Source: an uncultured Sphingomonadaceae bacterium (GTDB lineage: Bacteria > Pseudomonadota > Alphaproteobacteria > Sphingomonadales > Sphingomonadaceae). Taken from it: a stretch of DNA of 64,000 bases. A model generated the notes under the pieces. That model was given only the letters and a program-made list of their open reading frames with translations, ran no database searches and had not been told where the DNA came from. Within the stretch, counting starts at the first letter, position 1; every line of letters begins with the position of its first letter. Made by a program: the position numbers and the translations under genes. This document shows positions 1-8,817 of the stretch, piece after piece. The stretch spans positions 24,993 through 88,992 of the forward strand of contig CANLBM010000015.1 in the NCBI GenBank assembly GCA_947488845.1. The letters run 5' to 3'.

Positions 1-883
1 CCTCGACAAAAGCATCCCCCTTGATGAAGGCATCGGGATTGACGTCCCATTGCGCCGCCGGTTTCATGGCCTGCACTTGCTGCAATGATTTGCCTTCGCC
101 CTGCGCTTTTTCGACGGCGACAATGACCGTTTTCATCATGTCACGATAGACGACCAGGTCGGCCTTGGTCGCCACCGGGCCGTGCCCGGGGATGATTTTC
201 GTATCGTCATCGACCATGGCCAGCACTTTTTCAGTCGCAGCCAGGACTCCGCGTGCGTTGCCGCCGCTGCTCAGATCGATATAGGGCAAGGTGACCTTGT
301 TGAAGAACAGATCGCCCATATGCACCACATTGGCCTTCTGCCAGAAGACGATGCTGTCGCCATCGGTGTGGGCATGTTTCATGTGCTGGACGCGCACTTC
401 GTCGCCGTTGAGGTGCAGCTTGATCCCGTCGTGATAGGTGATCACCGGCAGCGCTTCAGGAGCGGCCGGCGGGACCGTGTCATTCCCCTTGATCAGGCGG
501 TCGCGAACATGATCCTGAGCCATGATCAGCACCCCGGTCTGGCCGAGATTTTCATTGCCGCCGGTATGATCCCAATGCCAGTGGGTGTTGATCAGATATT
601 TGACCGGTCCGGCGCCCATATCAGCGATCGCAGCCTGAATCTTGCCCGTCAGCGGAGCGAATTGATCATCTATCAGCACGGTCCCGTCGGGTCCGTAGGA
701 AACACCAATATTGCCGCCGGCACCGAAAAGTACAGCAACCCCTTCGGCCAGAGGTTCGGCCTTGATTTCGATATTGGCGAAACGGTCAGTTTCCTGGGCA
801 TGAGCCTCGCTGACGGCAAGGAGGACCATTGGAGAAGCCGCTAGCAAAAGGGCGGTGAAGGTTCTCGATATCGGCTTTGACAT
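1..883 (-). CDS. Secreted metallo-beta-lactamase-fold hydrolase (3' end outside window)
   Basis: The frame read leftward from the ATG at 883 is open to the window edge, so the C-terminus is missing. It is preceded by a good ribosome site (AACAGGAGAT). The first ~30 residues form a Sec signal peptide ending in AHAQ. The metal motif HWHWDH lies at about residues 101-106. It is followed by a KHAHTDGD stretch, HMGDLFF and IIPGHGP, which supply the remaining expected MBL ligands. The protein is therefore a periplasmic binuclear-zinc hydrolase. The substrate cannot be told from sequence; lactones, phosphoesters and beta-lactams are all possible in this fold. Confidence 0.88.
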   Translation of the reverse strand, partial: MSKPISRTFTALLLAASPMVLLAVSEAHAQETDRFANIEIKAEPLAEGVAVLFGAGGNIGVSYGPDGTVLIDDQFAPLTGKIQAAIADMGAGPVKYLINTHWHWDHTGGNENLGQTGVLIMAQDHVRDRLIKGNDTVPPAAPEALPVITYHDGIKLHLNGDEVRVQHMKHAHTDGDSIVFWQKANVVHMGDLFFNKVTLPYIDLSSGGNARGVLAATEKVLAMVDDDTKIIPGHGPVATKADLVVYRDMMKTVIVAVEKAQGEGKSLQQVQAMKPAAQWDVNPDAFIKGDAFVE

Positions 884-933
884 GTGAAGTATCTCCTGTT
901 TCTCTCGTCGGGTCGGTGGTTTCAGGTAGCCAG

Positions 934-983
934 CGCTCACCCCAACTCCATCGGTCTAGATCCCAGCCTCCGCTGGGGTGACA
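934..983. repeat. Degenerate copy of the paired-hairpin intergenic repeat
   Basis: A TCACCCCAACTCC stretch is followed by a small hairpin, CCCAGCctccGCTGGGG, and TGACA. This matches one hairpin of the ~87-bp composite repeat seen better preserved at 20851, 21531, 24240 and 24968. It lies in the short gap between the MBL hydrolase start and the DUF6445 stop. Confidence 0.6.
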
Positions 984-1021
984 ATTTATTCCAACAACCT
1001 AACATCGATACGCGCAAGTCG

Positions 1022-1627
1022 CTATCCCTTGGCAAAAAACATCAGATTGACCAACCGGCCATCTTCGGGCGTCTTGCCAAAGGCCATGCCGCTATTGTGG
1101 AACATCCACGGGCTGAACAGAACCAGCCGGTTGAAGCGCATCGGAACGGTCATCACCTTCGTCCATTTCGCCGGATGGTTGGTATCCTTGTTGACCACAT
1201 CCTCGATCAGCACATTGATATCGGAATATCCGGCCTTGTGGATTCCCGGCAGGTCCGTCGGCACCCGTTCGAGCCTGGTTCGCTTGTGCCGGAAGAACTC
1301 GGTCCCGCCCTTGCAATGTTCGGGCAGCGACAGATAGAGAATGCCGGAATAGAAAGCCGGATCGACATGCACGCCGCTGCGGCCTTTATCGCCTTTCAGC
1401 GTCACCCGGCAATGCAAATGGCTGGTATCGGGTGCGGCCTTCACCGGAGCATTTATAATCCCGGAAATTCGTTCGTTCAGTCCCTGGATATCCAGTGGAC
1501 TGGTCGAGATATGACCCGGATAATTGCCATGCTTGTTCTGGGGATCATAGTTCAGCGCCAGAGCGGCGTTGCGTGCCGCCAGGGGATCGGCGATAAAGTC
1601 GTCAAGGATGAGTAGCGACGGCAGCAT
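1022..1627 (-). CDS. DUF6445 family protein, possible 2-oxoglutarate/Fe(II) oxygenase fold
   Basis: A 201-residue soluble protein beginning MLPSLLILDDFIADP. It contains an HVDP motif near residue 87 followed by FYSGILYLSLP. Near the C-terminus are RFNRLVLFSPWMFHNSG and an Arg-containing strand. This HxD...H...R arrangement is what is expected of cupin-like 2OG/Fe(II) dioxygenases, and the overall sequence resembles the DUF6445 family. No signal peptide is visible. The neighbouring genes do not identify a substrate, so the enzymatic role is inference. Confidence 0.7.
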   Translation of the reverse strand: MLPSLLILDDFIADPLAARNAALALNYDPQNKHGNYPGHISTSPLDIQGLNERISGIINAPVKAAPDTSHLHCRVTLKGDKGRSGVHVDPAFYSGILYLSLPEHCKGGTEFFRHKRTRLERVPTDLPGIHKAGYSDINVLIEDVVNKDTNHPAKWTKVMTVPMRFNRLVLFSPWMFHNSGMAFGKTPEDGRLVNLMFFAKG

Positions 1628-1940
1628 CAGAAGATTCTCCGGTGGATCGGCAATATAGTCATCATAGTGGAATCACGGATATATATCCGGTCCCGCTGTT
1701 CATGTTGCGGGCCGTCAGGCTGATGAACTTTACAAACTTTACAGTGTTAAAGAAAAACAACCCGTCATCCCGCTCAGCATTAAAAATGGCTGCCAACTCA
1801 CTGGCAAGGTGTGAATAAATACGAAGAGTTGAAAGGCCCGGCATTTTGCTACCCTATCATGAGTCGCACGGTGTAGGACATGACATAATTGCTCGCTCCG
1901 TCACTTTGCGTGCAAACCCCAGATCGAACCATTTTCCGCG
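1628..1940. other. Intergenic region with a 14-bp palindrome
   Basis: This 313-bp stretch upstream of the DUF6445 gene has no convincing coding frame. A 60-codon minus frame at 1662-1844 has no family resemblance and no clear ribosome site. A perfect palindrome CGGATATATATCCG lies at 1676-1689, about 50 bp upstream of the DUF6445 start, and could be an operator. A partial direct repeat (AACTTTACA) sits near 1730. Confidence 0.4.
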
Positions 1941-2471
1941 CTAATCTTCTCGACCGGCAACGCCACCTTCGACAATCGCGCCGACCCTGCTCATGAATTC
2001 CATGCCATTTGCGATCTCTTCATCGGTCAGTTCATCGGAGATCAACTTGATGAAGGCCTCTGTCCGTTTCATCATTTCATCCACCGTTGCCTGCCCCCTC
2101 TTTGTCAACCGGATGACCTTCTCCCGCGCCGAGGTCTTGCTCTCCTTGATCGAAATAAGATTGAGTTCCTTGTCCGCCATGGCTCGCAAGACCTTGGAAA
2201 TCGCCGGGCTGCCCAGTTCATACCATTCGCCGATCAGCCGCTCGATGGTCTTGCGATGGATCGTATGTCCGTCGGTGCCCTTTGAATGGATGATCCACAA
2301 GATCACCGTCTGGTGGCGGGTCAGATCTGGCCCGCTGAGATGTTTTTCCACCGCCATGCCGACCGAATAATGGAACGGATAGAATAGCTTGAGGAAATTT
2401 TGCGGGGCAGTTTCCCGCTTTATGGGATAGTCTATGCCAAAATCAGACTGCTGCTTCACTCGCTGCTCCAT
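1941..2471 (-). CDS. MarR-type winged-helix transcriptional regulator
   Basis: A 176-residue protein with a winged-helix core. A helix around LTRHQTVILWIIHSKG is followed by a recognition-helix region, GSPAISKVLRAMADKELN, and a wing, SAREKVIRLTKRGQATVDEM, then a C-terminal dimer helix. This is the MarR layout. It is divergently transcribed from the P450 operon starting at 2774. The shared 302-bp region carries an inverted repeat just past the P450 promoter, so local control of that operon is the simplest inference. The ligand is unknown. Confidence 0.82.
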   Translation of the reverse strand: MEQRVKQQSDFGIDYPIKRETAPQNFLKLFYPFHYSVGMAVEKHLSGPDLTRHQTVILWIIHSKGTDGHTIHRKTIERLIGEWYELGSPAISKVLRAMADKELNLISIKESKTSAREKVIRLTKRGQATVDEMMKRTEAFIKLISDELTDEEIANGMEFMSRVGAIVEGGVAGRED

Positions 2472-2690
2472 CGTTGGGAATCCGCCCGGTGTCGTTATGC
2501 ACGGATAGACATGCTCGATGAACGAATATCATGAAAAAGTCTATTGCTCTCGCTCCAAAAACAGAAAGTTTTGCACAGAAGATTCGCCGATCCAAGTCTT
2601 TTGACATCGAAGAGAATCTTCAGAAGATATAATTAAATCGTTTAAAATCATATTATTAAATCTATTTCGCTCCCGATCCGGCGAGGTCAG

Positions 2691-2720
2691 TTGACAAATT
2701 TATTCCCCAATCACTATTAT
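2691..2720 (+). promoter_or_regulatory. Sigma-70-type promoter of the P450 operon
   Basis: TTGACA at 2691-2696 and TATTAT at 2715-2720 are separated by 18 bp. They point toward the P450 gene, whose ATG is 53 bp further on. The surrounding 2560-2770 segment is notably AT-rich. The rest of the divergent region (2472-2690) shows nothing else recognisable. Confidence 0.6.
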
Positions 2721-2733
2721 GTCCTTAAGAAAC

Positions 2734-2750
2734 TATGTCTTTACGACATA
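2734..2750. promoter_or_regulatory. Inverted repeat TATGTC-N5-GACATA, likely MarR operator
   Basis: Perfect 6-bp arms with a 5-bp spacer lie directly downstream of the -10 hexamer of the P450 promoter. An extra TATGTC half-site overlaps that -10 box at about 2718. Binding there would block initiation. The divergent MarR regulator at 1941-2471 is the obvious candidate ligand-responsive repressor, which is an inference from position. Confidence 0.5.
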
Positions 2751-2773
2751 TAAAAATACGGGATTGAGGATTA

Positions 2774-4003
2774 ATGAAAACCGCGTTCAGCGTCGACCAA
2801 TTGAACCGTCCGGAAGTGATCCGGAATCCTTACCCTTATTATGATCTGTTGCGCGATCAGTCGCCGGTCTTCGGTTATCGCGATTTTCCGCCCGGGACGA
2901 TGCCCGGGGTCGACGAGCCAAAGGCGTCCTGGGTGGTTCTCAATTTTGACGATGTAGCGGCGGTTGCGTGGGATCATGACAGTTTCTCGTCCCGCGACAG
3001 CTTGCAGGAGGAATCCTCTGCCCCGTCGCTGATGCTGGTCAATCATGACCGGCCGGAACATACGCGGCTTCGCAAAATCGCTGCGAAGGTTTTTCAACCT
3101 TCATCGATCAAGTCGCTGGCGCCGGCGGTGGCCGCAATGGTCGGCAAAACTATGGACGATTTCTTCGTTACGGACAGGCCCGTCGATGTGATGGCTGACT
3201 ATTGCGCCATGCTGCCGAGCCGGGTGATGGCCTATCTGTTCGGCATGCCCGATGCAATGGATCGGGACGTGCGCAACTGGGCGACTGCCTTCATGTTGTC
3301 CGCCGATATAAGTCCGCAAGAACGGCAAGCCTATAATGAAGAAGCCATGGCTTTTTTCGCGCAGCATGTTCGGGAACATATGGACCGGATGGCAAAGGGT
3401 GAAGATACGCCCGGCCCCTTGCTCAACGCCTTCATCCGCACCGAGGTCGACGGCGACAGCCTGGCATTTGAAGAAATCGTGCGCTTTTGCATGACCGCCA
3501 CGGTCGCCGGAGCGGAGACGACGTCTTTCTATCTCGGAAATCTGATCGCGGTGTTCGCCGACTTCAACGCGATCTGGCAGGGATTCGTCAAGGACCCGAC
3601 GCAGTTCGACGCCATCTACAAGGAAGTCCTGCGCTTTCACGGCCCGCCACAGCGCCTGTTCCGGGTGGCCACGCGGGATATCACGGTCGGCAAGGCCGAC
3701 ATCAAGCGCGGCGACTGGGTCGCCTGCTTTTTTGGCGCGGCCAATTATGATCCGGAGACTTTCCCGGATCCCTATGAGTTTCGACTGAACCGCAAGAATG
3801 CCAGCCGCCACATGAGCTTCGGCTATGGCATCCATCGCTGCCTAGGCGCGCCACTGGCGCAGCTGGAAGCGGAGTCCACCGCGCGCATACTGCGCGAACG
3901 GTACCAGCAGATCGAACGCGCAGGCGACGCGGTCTGGCAGGATGTCAGCCTGCTCAACCACGGCCTTCACAGCAATCCGGTGATTTTTCGAGCCCGGGAT
4001 TAG
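2774..4003 (+). CDS. Cytochrome P450 monooxygenase
   Basis: A 409-residue soluble bacterial class I P450. Visible motifs are the C-helix HDRPEHTRLRK (residues 91-101), the I-helix oxygen-binding AGAETTS (245-251), ExxR as E284-R287, and the heme loop FGYGIHRCLGAPLA with thiolate Cys356. The start is supported by a GATTGAGGATTA leader. No ferredoxin or reductase gene is adjacent, so electrons must come from partners elsewhere. It appears to be the first gene of an operon with a TonB receptor and an NTF2-like protein, which suggests oxidation of a compound taken up through the outer membrane. The substrate is unknown. Confidence 0.93.
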   Translation: MKTAFSVDQLNRPEVIRNPYPYYDLLRDQSPVFGYRDFPPGTMPGVDEPKASWVVLNFDDVAAVAWDHDSFSSRDSLQEESSAPSLMLVNHDRPEHTRLRKIAAKVFQPSSIKSLAPAVAAMVGKTMDDFFVTDRPVDVMADYCAMLPSRVMAYLFGMPDAMDRDVRNWATAFMLSADISPQERQAYNEEAMAFFAQHVREHMDRMAKGEDTPGPLLNAFIRTEVDGDSLAFEEIVRFCMTATVAGAETTSFYLGNLIAVFADFNAIWQGFVKDPTQFDAIYKEVLRFHGPPQRLFRVATRDITVGKADIKRGDWVACFFGAANYDPETFPDPYEFRLNRKNASRHMSFGYGIHRCLGAPLAQLEAESTARILRERYQQIERAGDAVWQDVSLLNHGLHSNPVIFRARD

Positions 4004-4060
4004 CGGCCGACAATATTCAAAGGCAACGGTGAGCACGGTCACCGAACGAGGGAGGAAAAG

Positions 4061-6472
4061 ATGAACATTCGGAACGCCAAGAAAGCGGTGCTGGCAACAA
4101 CCAGTCTGCTCGCCATCATGGCAGCGCCAGCGCCGCTACACGCCCAGCAGGAGGCAAGCGATGGAGCGCAGCAAAGCAACAGCGATATCATCATCGTGAC
4201 CGCCAACCGCCGCGCAGAATCGATCCAGGATGCGCCGATGGCGATCACCGCTTTCGGCGGCGATGAGCTCGCCAGCCGGTCGATCACCTCGATCGAACAG
4301 GTCGGTGCGATCGCGCCTGGCGTCCAGATATCCACCTATCAGGGCGATACATCGATCTTCATCCGCGGCATTGGTACGCCAACGATCATCGCCGGTACCG
4401 ACAGTTCCACCGCAACTTATATTGATGGCGTCTATATCAGCCGCCCCGCAGCGATCGGTCCGCAATTTTTTGACATCGAGCGCATTGAAGTGCTGCGCGG
4501 ACCGCAGGGTACGCTTTATGGCCGCAACGCCACCGGCGGCGCCGTCAATATCGTCACCAATCGGCCGACCGACATCTTGGAAGGCAATCTTGAACTGACG
4601 GTCGGAAATTATGACCGCTTTCGTGTCGCAGGCGCGTTGAGCGGGCCACTAAACGACGCGATCCGTGCGCGCCTTGCCTTTCAATGGGAAGACCGCGACG
4701 GCTATGCGACCGTAACCCGGCCCGACGACACAACGGAACGGGTGGAAGACAAGGAGGATTATGCCATCCGGCTGACGGTCGAGGCCGATCTTTCTCCCGA
4801 CGCGACCCTGACCCTCAACGGCGATTATTACCGCGCCGACGACAAGGCCAACGCCTATTATTATGCCAGCGCAGGCTATGCCGACGAGATTCCCGGCTGG
4901 TACGGCACGCGGGAAGGCTCGCAAACCATCCCCTATTTCGCGATGAAAAATTCCGGCCGTGTTTCCGCCGCCGCTTCCCGGGATATTTTTGCCGACGTGC
5001 CCTATTTCAACAAGGTCGAAAATTGGGGCCTTGCAGCAACGCTCGACTGGGATATTGCCGAATATAATCTCAAGGTCATTGGCAGCTACCGCGATACCAA
5101 TCCGGTTTCGCAAAATGAATTCGATCTGTCAGATGCCTATGTCAATTATGTCGGGCGCGAAGAGGACCATTGGCAGTGGAGCGGCGAGGTACAGCTGAGT
5201 TCGCCGACCGACAAGCCCTTCTCGTGGATCGCCGGCGCTTATTATTTTGAAGAACGCAATATCATCGACAATGATATTTTCGGCAATTTCTGGGAGCCGA
5301 TCCTGATCCAGGGATTCATGGATCTGCAGGCAGCAGGCGTCTTGCCGCCCTTCCCGGTGGTCTTTCCCGACAGTGACCTGTGCTGCGAGCTGCATCTGAG
5401 TGGCGAACAGGAAACCAAGGCGTGGGCCGCCTATCTTGATACCCAGTGGGAAGTGTCGGACCAGATCACCATCCGGCTCGGCGGTCGCTACAGCGAGGAA
5501 CGGCGCGACGGGCGGCAGAATTTCGATCTTATAATGCTTCCCGATATCCGCATCGCGCCGAACACGATTTTCTTTCCCAATGCGATTACCGAAGACCGCG
5601 ATGCGGCGCAGCCCGATCCGTTCGGTTTTGTCATCGCTCCGGTCAACGGCCCGACAACCTTCAGCGCCTTCACCCCCAAGCTGGGCATCGACTTCAAGCC
5701 AAGCGACGATGTCATGCTCTACGCATCCGTGCAGCGCGGCTTCAAGAGCGGCGGCTATAATATCGGCAGCAGCCAGCGCGACCCGTTCGAACCGGAAAAA
5801 ATCTGGTCCTATGAAATCGGCGCGCGCACCGAATTGCTCGACCGGGCGCTGCTGCTCAACGCGTCGGCCTTCTGGTATGACTATACCAATCTGCAGGCGC
5901 AGGACAGCGTCGGTAACCAGCCGATCATCCGTAATGTCGGCAAGGCCCGGGTGCGTGGCTTTGAAGTCGAGACCGTCGCTCGCCCGACCGACTTCTTCCG
6001 GCTGGAAGGCGCGCTGACCTATGTCGATGCCCAATTTACCGAAGGCCAGCTGACCGAAGTCCTGCGCCCTGCCCCGCTTACGCAGGATCCGGGGACATTT
6101 GTCCGGGATCTTGACGGGTTGCGCCTGCCACGCGCGCCGCGCTGGAAGTTCAGCATTGCCGGTCAGGTCGAGCAGCCGCTGGGCGACAGCGGCACGATTA
6201 CTGCCCGCACCGAATATCACTGGCAGAGCAAGATCTATTTCACCGTGTTCAATATTGATGCCGCGTCGCAGGAAAGCTATGGCCTGCTGCGCGCCAGTCT
6301 TGGCTTCACCAGCGCCGCTGACAGGTGGAGCGTCCGGCTGTTCGCCGACAACCTGACGGGCGAGACCTATTTCACCAACCAGATACTCACCGGCACCGTC
6401 TATGGCGCGGAGTTTGTCGGGCCGCTTGGCACGCCGCGCACCTATGGGGTCGATGTGCGCTTCAATTTCTGA
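4061..6472 (+). CDS. TonB-dependent outer-membrane receptor
   Basis: 803 residues. A signal peptide ends near LHAQQ and a TonB-box-like DIIIVTANRR follows. The plug domain has IEQVGAIAPGVQIS, a FDIERIEVLRGPQGTLYGRNATGGAVNI motif split over the plug end, and a long beta-barrel ending in the typical aromatic terminus VRFNF. It follows the P450 by 57 bp with a strong ribosome site (GAGGGAGG). The architecture is that of the large sphingomonad TonB receptor group, often used for plant, aromatic or terpenoid compounds as well as siderophores. Its pairing with a P450 favours import of an organic substrate, but this is inference. Confidence 0.93.
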   Translation: MNIRNAKKAVLATTSLLAIMAAPAPLHAQQEASDGAQQSNSDIIIVTANRRAESIQDAPMAITAFGGDELASRSITSIEQVGAIAPGVQISTYQGDTSIFIRGIGTPTIIAGTDSSTATYIDGVYISRPAAIGPQFFDIERIEVLRGPQGTLYGRNATGGAVNIVTNRPTDILEGNLELTVGNYDRFRVAGALSGPLNDAIRARLAFQWEDRDGYATVTRPDDTTERVEDKEDYAIRLTVEADLSPDATLTLNGDYYRADDKANAYYYASAGYADEIPGWYGTREGSQTIPYFAMKNSGRVSAAASRDIFADVPYFNKVENWGLAATLDWDIAEYNLKVIGSYRDTNPVSQNEFDLSDAYVNYVGREEDHWQWSGEVQLSSPTDKPFSWIAGAYYFEERNIIDNDIFGNFWEPILIQGFMDLQAAGVLPPFPVVFPDSDLCCELHLSGEQETKAWAAYLDTQWEVSDQITIRLGGRYSEERRDGRQNFDLIMLPDIRIAPNTIFFPNAITEDRDAAQPDPFGFVIAPVNGPTTFSAFTPKLGIDFKPSDDVMLYASVQRGFKSGGYNIGSSQRDPFEPEKIWSYEIGARTELLDRALLLNASAFWYDYTNLQAQDSVGNQPIIRNVGKARVRGFEVETVARPTDFFRLEGALTYVDAQFTEGQLTEVLRPAPLTQDPGTFVRDLDGLRLPRAPRWKFSIAGQVEQPLGDSGTITARTEYHWQSKIYFTVFNIDAASQESYGLLRASLGFTSAADRWSVRLFADNLTGETYFTNQILTGTVYGAEFVGPLGTPRTYGVDVRFNF

Positions 6473-6507
6473 TGCGAAACCATGATATATTTGAGGGAGA
6501 AAAAGCG

Positions 6508-6903
6508 ATGATCGCGCCGGTTGACGTGACCAAGAATGTCTTCGCCGCCTTTGGCGCTGCTGATGTTGATACTATCATCCAATGGCTGCACCCCGATGTC
6601 CGGATCGAATTTTATGGCCCGGGAGTCATACCCTATGCCGGTATCTATGACGGCCTCGAACAGGCGCGCAGCTTCTTCGAAACGGTATTGTCTTCGGTCG
6701 ACATCCACCAATTTGATCCGGAGGAGTTTATCTGCGAGGGAGACAAGGTTGTCGTCACCGGCCATCTCCGCCTCACCGCCATCTCTACCAAACGGGAGAT
6801 CGAATCCGACTTCGTCCATGTCATCACGGTAGCCGACAAAAAATGGCTCTTGTTCCGCGATTTCATGAACACCGTCGAAGCCGCCAACGCGTTTTCTGTG
6901 TAG
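6508..6903 (+). CDS. NTF2-like / SnoaL-type small protein
   Basis: A 131-residue protein from MIAPVDVTKNVFAAF. It follows the NTF2-like pattern: an N-terminal helix, then WLHPDVRIEFYGPG..PYAGIYDGLEQARSFF, then strands ending WLLFRDFMNT. The ATG at 6508 is chosen because GAGGGAGA precedes it at good spacing. An upstream in-frame ATG at 6472 overlaps the receptor stop. Such folds act as ketosteroid-isomerase-like or epoxide-hydrolase-like enzymes. As third gene of the P450 operon it may act on the oxidised product. Confidence 0.8.
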   Translation: MIAPVDVTKNVFAAFGAADVDTIIQWLHPDVRIEFYGPGVIPYAGIYDGLEQARSFFETVLSSVDIHQFDPEEFICEGDKVVVTGHLRLTAISTKREIESDFVHVITVADKKWLLFRDFMNTVEAANAFSV

Positions 6904-7325
6904 ATTGCACCTTTGGCCATCAATCGCGGCCTATTCTGTACGCTGGTTGAGTGGCGGCGGGAGAACTGGTTTCTCCGCCATCATGCCTCCCATGCTCGAA
7001 GCCGAGCTAAATGGTGAAATAATTACCGCGCCAGCGGTTAATCGATCGCAATTCTGGCCGTTCCTAGCTTTGATTGATGATTTGGCGGAAACATTCCAAT
7101 TCGGATTGGCACTATCCCCACACAGTCCAGTTCGATGCAGCTATGACACAGGCTTCTGAACATCAATCAAGCGGGTCGGGTTGGCTGGTCCCTTCCTGAC
7201 CCGCTTACTATCCTGATCAAACTTGGACCCACCGAAAATTTATAGCGGATCAAGCTGCGGTCGGTGGAGTGGCATTCTTCTGGTTGAGGCGGAATCCCGA
7301 TCTCTCAATGCCGAAAAGGCAGCAT
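6904..7325. other. Intergenic region, possible decayed transposase remnant
   Basis: Between the NTF2-like gene and the LuxR-type gene no full gene is visible. A strong inverted repeat sits at 7169-7206 (annotated separately). On the minus strand around 7225-7300 a short frame ending RLNQKNATPPTAA followed by a stop and GGTGGGTCCAAG resembles a decayed transposase tail, but this cannot be confirmed by eye. Confidence 0.3.
7169..7206. terminator. Stem-loop downstream of the P450 operon
   Basis: Perfect 9-bp arms AAGCGGGTC / GACCCGCTT flank a 20-nt loop containing a secondary GG/CC pairing. It lies between the last gene of the P450 operon and the 3' end of the convergent LuxR-type gene. No clear T-run follows, so its efficiency as an intrinsic terminator is uncertain. 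Confidence 0.45.
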
Positions 7326-8042
7326 TCACCGCAATTTTATCAGGGAACTGCTCAGCCCGACAATTACGGCAGATATGCGATCATGGACATCAAGCTTTTT
7401 GAACAGGCGTCGGATATAGGTGTCTACTGTCGCTTCGGAAATGGCCAATATGGTTGCCATATCTCCATTCGATTTGCCGCGAGAAATCCAGTATAAAACC
7501 TCATTCTCCCGTTCGGACAGTAGCGGCGTAACCACTTCCGCCTGATTTATGATTGCACAAATCCTTCTATGGCTGGACTGAGCGATGCTCACCAATGGCA
7601 AAATCCGCTGTTGGTCATCGGCATCAATACTTTTGTCAAAATTCATCGAAAAATAGGAATTTCTGCTCTTCGGACCAAATAAAGGTACAGCGACGCCGTC
7701 GCTCAGTCCCTGTTCTTTCGAGAGTTTGATGAATTTTCGATGATTTTCTGACAGCGTAATCCCGGTAATTATCTGTTGCCAGGTCATTACATGACCCACT
7801 GACATTACATGGTCGGGAATGGGGTCCGATTCCATGATTTCCGGATCCAGATAAGTCGCCACTTTTTCTTTCGAATATCCGAAGTGGAAAACCGATGAAC
7901 GTTTTGATACCTGGGAATAAAATGGCGGTGTCAGATGATAGGATATGGCGACGACGCCTTTGGCCATCAACTCATCGGCCAGTTCATTCAGTTCCGAATA
8001 AACCGAAGTTCCGTCTTTTACGGGATTCCACTGAAATACCAC
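7326..8042 (-). CDS. LuxR-family regulator (solo) with autoinducer-binding-like domain
   Basis: 238 residues with the typical two-domain plan. The N-terminal ligand domain contains YSKEKVATYLD, SDPI and MTWQQI. The C-terminal GerE helix-turn-helix begins LSERENEVLYWISRGKS and continues to FKKLDVHDRISAV. Compared with the family, the Tyr, the Asp-Pro pair and the second Trp are recognisable. The first conserved Trp (the one in EW...Y) is replaced by Lys. No luxI-type synthase is present in the window. It is therefore a LuxR solo that may respond to a non-acyl-homoserine-lactone signal. The region is AT-richer than its neighbours. Confidence 0.85.
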   Translation of the reverse strand: MVFQWNPVKDGTSVYSELNELADELMAKGVVAISYHLTPPFYSQVSKRSSVFHFGYSKEKVATYLDPEIMESDPIPDHVMSVGHVMTWQQIITGITLSENHRKFIKLSKEQGLSDGVAVPLFGPKSRNSYFSMNFDKSIDADDQQRILPLVSIAQSSHRRICAIINQAEVVTPLLSERENEVLYWISRGKSNGDMATILAISEATVDTYIRRLFKKLDVHDRISAVIVGLSSSLIKLR

Positions 8043-8309
8043 TCTTTAGCCACACATTTCTAGCCGGAATATTTACTCAAATACGGCTTAAATCCTAGCC
8101 ATCGGACCTTCGAATATAACATTGCGACAGCGTCACTATAGCCTAACTGATATTACAGGATAGGATAAAAATGCCATGAATCGTCCAGAGAAGCCGATCG
8201 TTCGTTAAGCGCATATTGCGTGTCACGTGGCAGCGTGACGTGTGTGGACTGATTATGCGCCATAGAGGAGCATAGAACTAAATCTCCCAAATAATATGAA
8301 TTGAACATT

Positions 8310-8774
8310 ATGCTTTCTGATATTGAACGAATTTTTCCAACTATTTCTACCAACATGAAAATTGAAGTTGATCAAATAGTTAAAGTACGGAAAAACCGGA
8401 ATAAATTATTTAACGAACAATATTTTACAAATAAGTTCTGGGACATTATTTTATTGCTGTATAGCCACGAAATAAACGGGCTTCCGATAGATGCAAATGG
8501 GATTTCCAGAAACCTCGATCTTAATCATCGTCAGGTCGTGCGATATTTAGAGGTCCTTCTGGCCGACGATATCATTTGCGCGTATGAACAGACGGTCGAG
8601 GAATCCTTCAATATTGCCTGTGACAATTTGTCTCTGACCAAGGCCGGTTTCGAGAATGTCGAAACCATAATGCAACAAACACGCGATATTTTTACATCTG
8701 GTCCCGACGCCGAAACATATTTCGCCGCGCCGCAGGAACAGCAAAACGACAGATATGGCGCGGTTTCCGACTAG
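8310..8774 (+). CDS. Winged-helix DNA-binding protein of unknown role
   Basis: About 154 residues from the ATG at 8310; an in-frame TTG at 8301 is an alternative start. The middle part, KFWDIILLLYSHEINGLPIDANGISRNLDLNHRQVVRYLEVLLADDII, reads as helix-turn-helix plus wing start. LTKAGFENVETIMQQ gives a wing and a dimer helix, as in small MarR-like proteins. The DNA is AT-rich relative to the flanking chaperone genes, compatible with later acquisition. It lies convergent to dnaJ and divergent from the LuxR-type gene. Targets are unknown. Confidence 0.65.
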   Translation: MLSDIERIFPTISTNMKIEVDQIVKVRKNRNKLFNEQYFTNKFWDIILLLYSHEINGLPIDANGISRNLDLNHRQVVRYLEVLLADDIICAYEQTVEESFNIACDNLSLTKAGFENVETIMQQTRDIFTSGPDAETYFAAPQEQQNDRYGAVSD

Positions 8775-8817
8775 AAAGCCTCGAAGCCGCATCGCCATTG
8801 CTGCGAACAACGCAGCT

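Noticed and set aside
1662..1844. A 60-codon minus-strand frame upstream of the DUF6445 gene
   Set aside because: No family resemblance, no good ribosome site, and it overlaps the likely promoter region.
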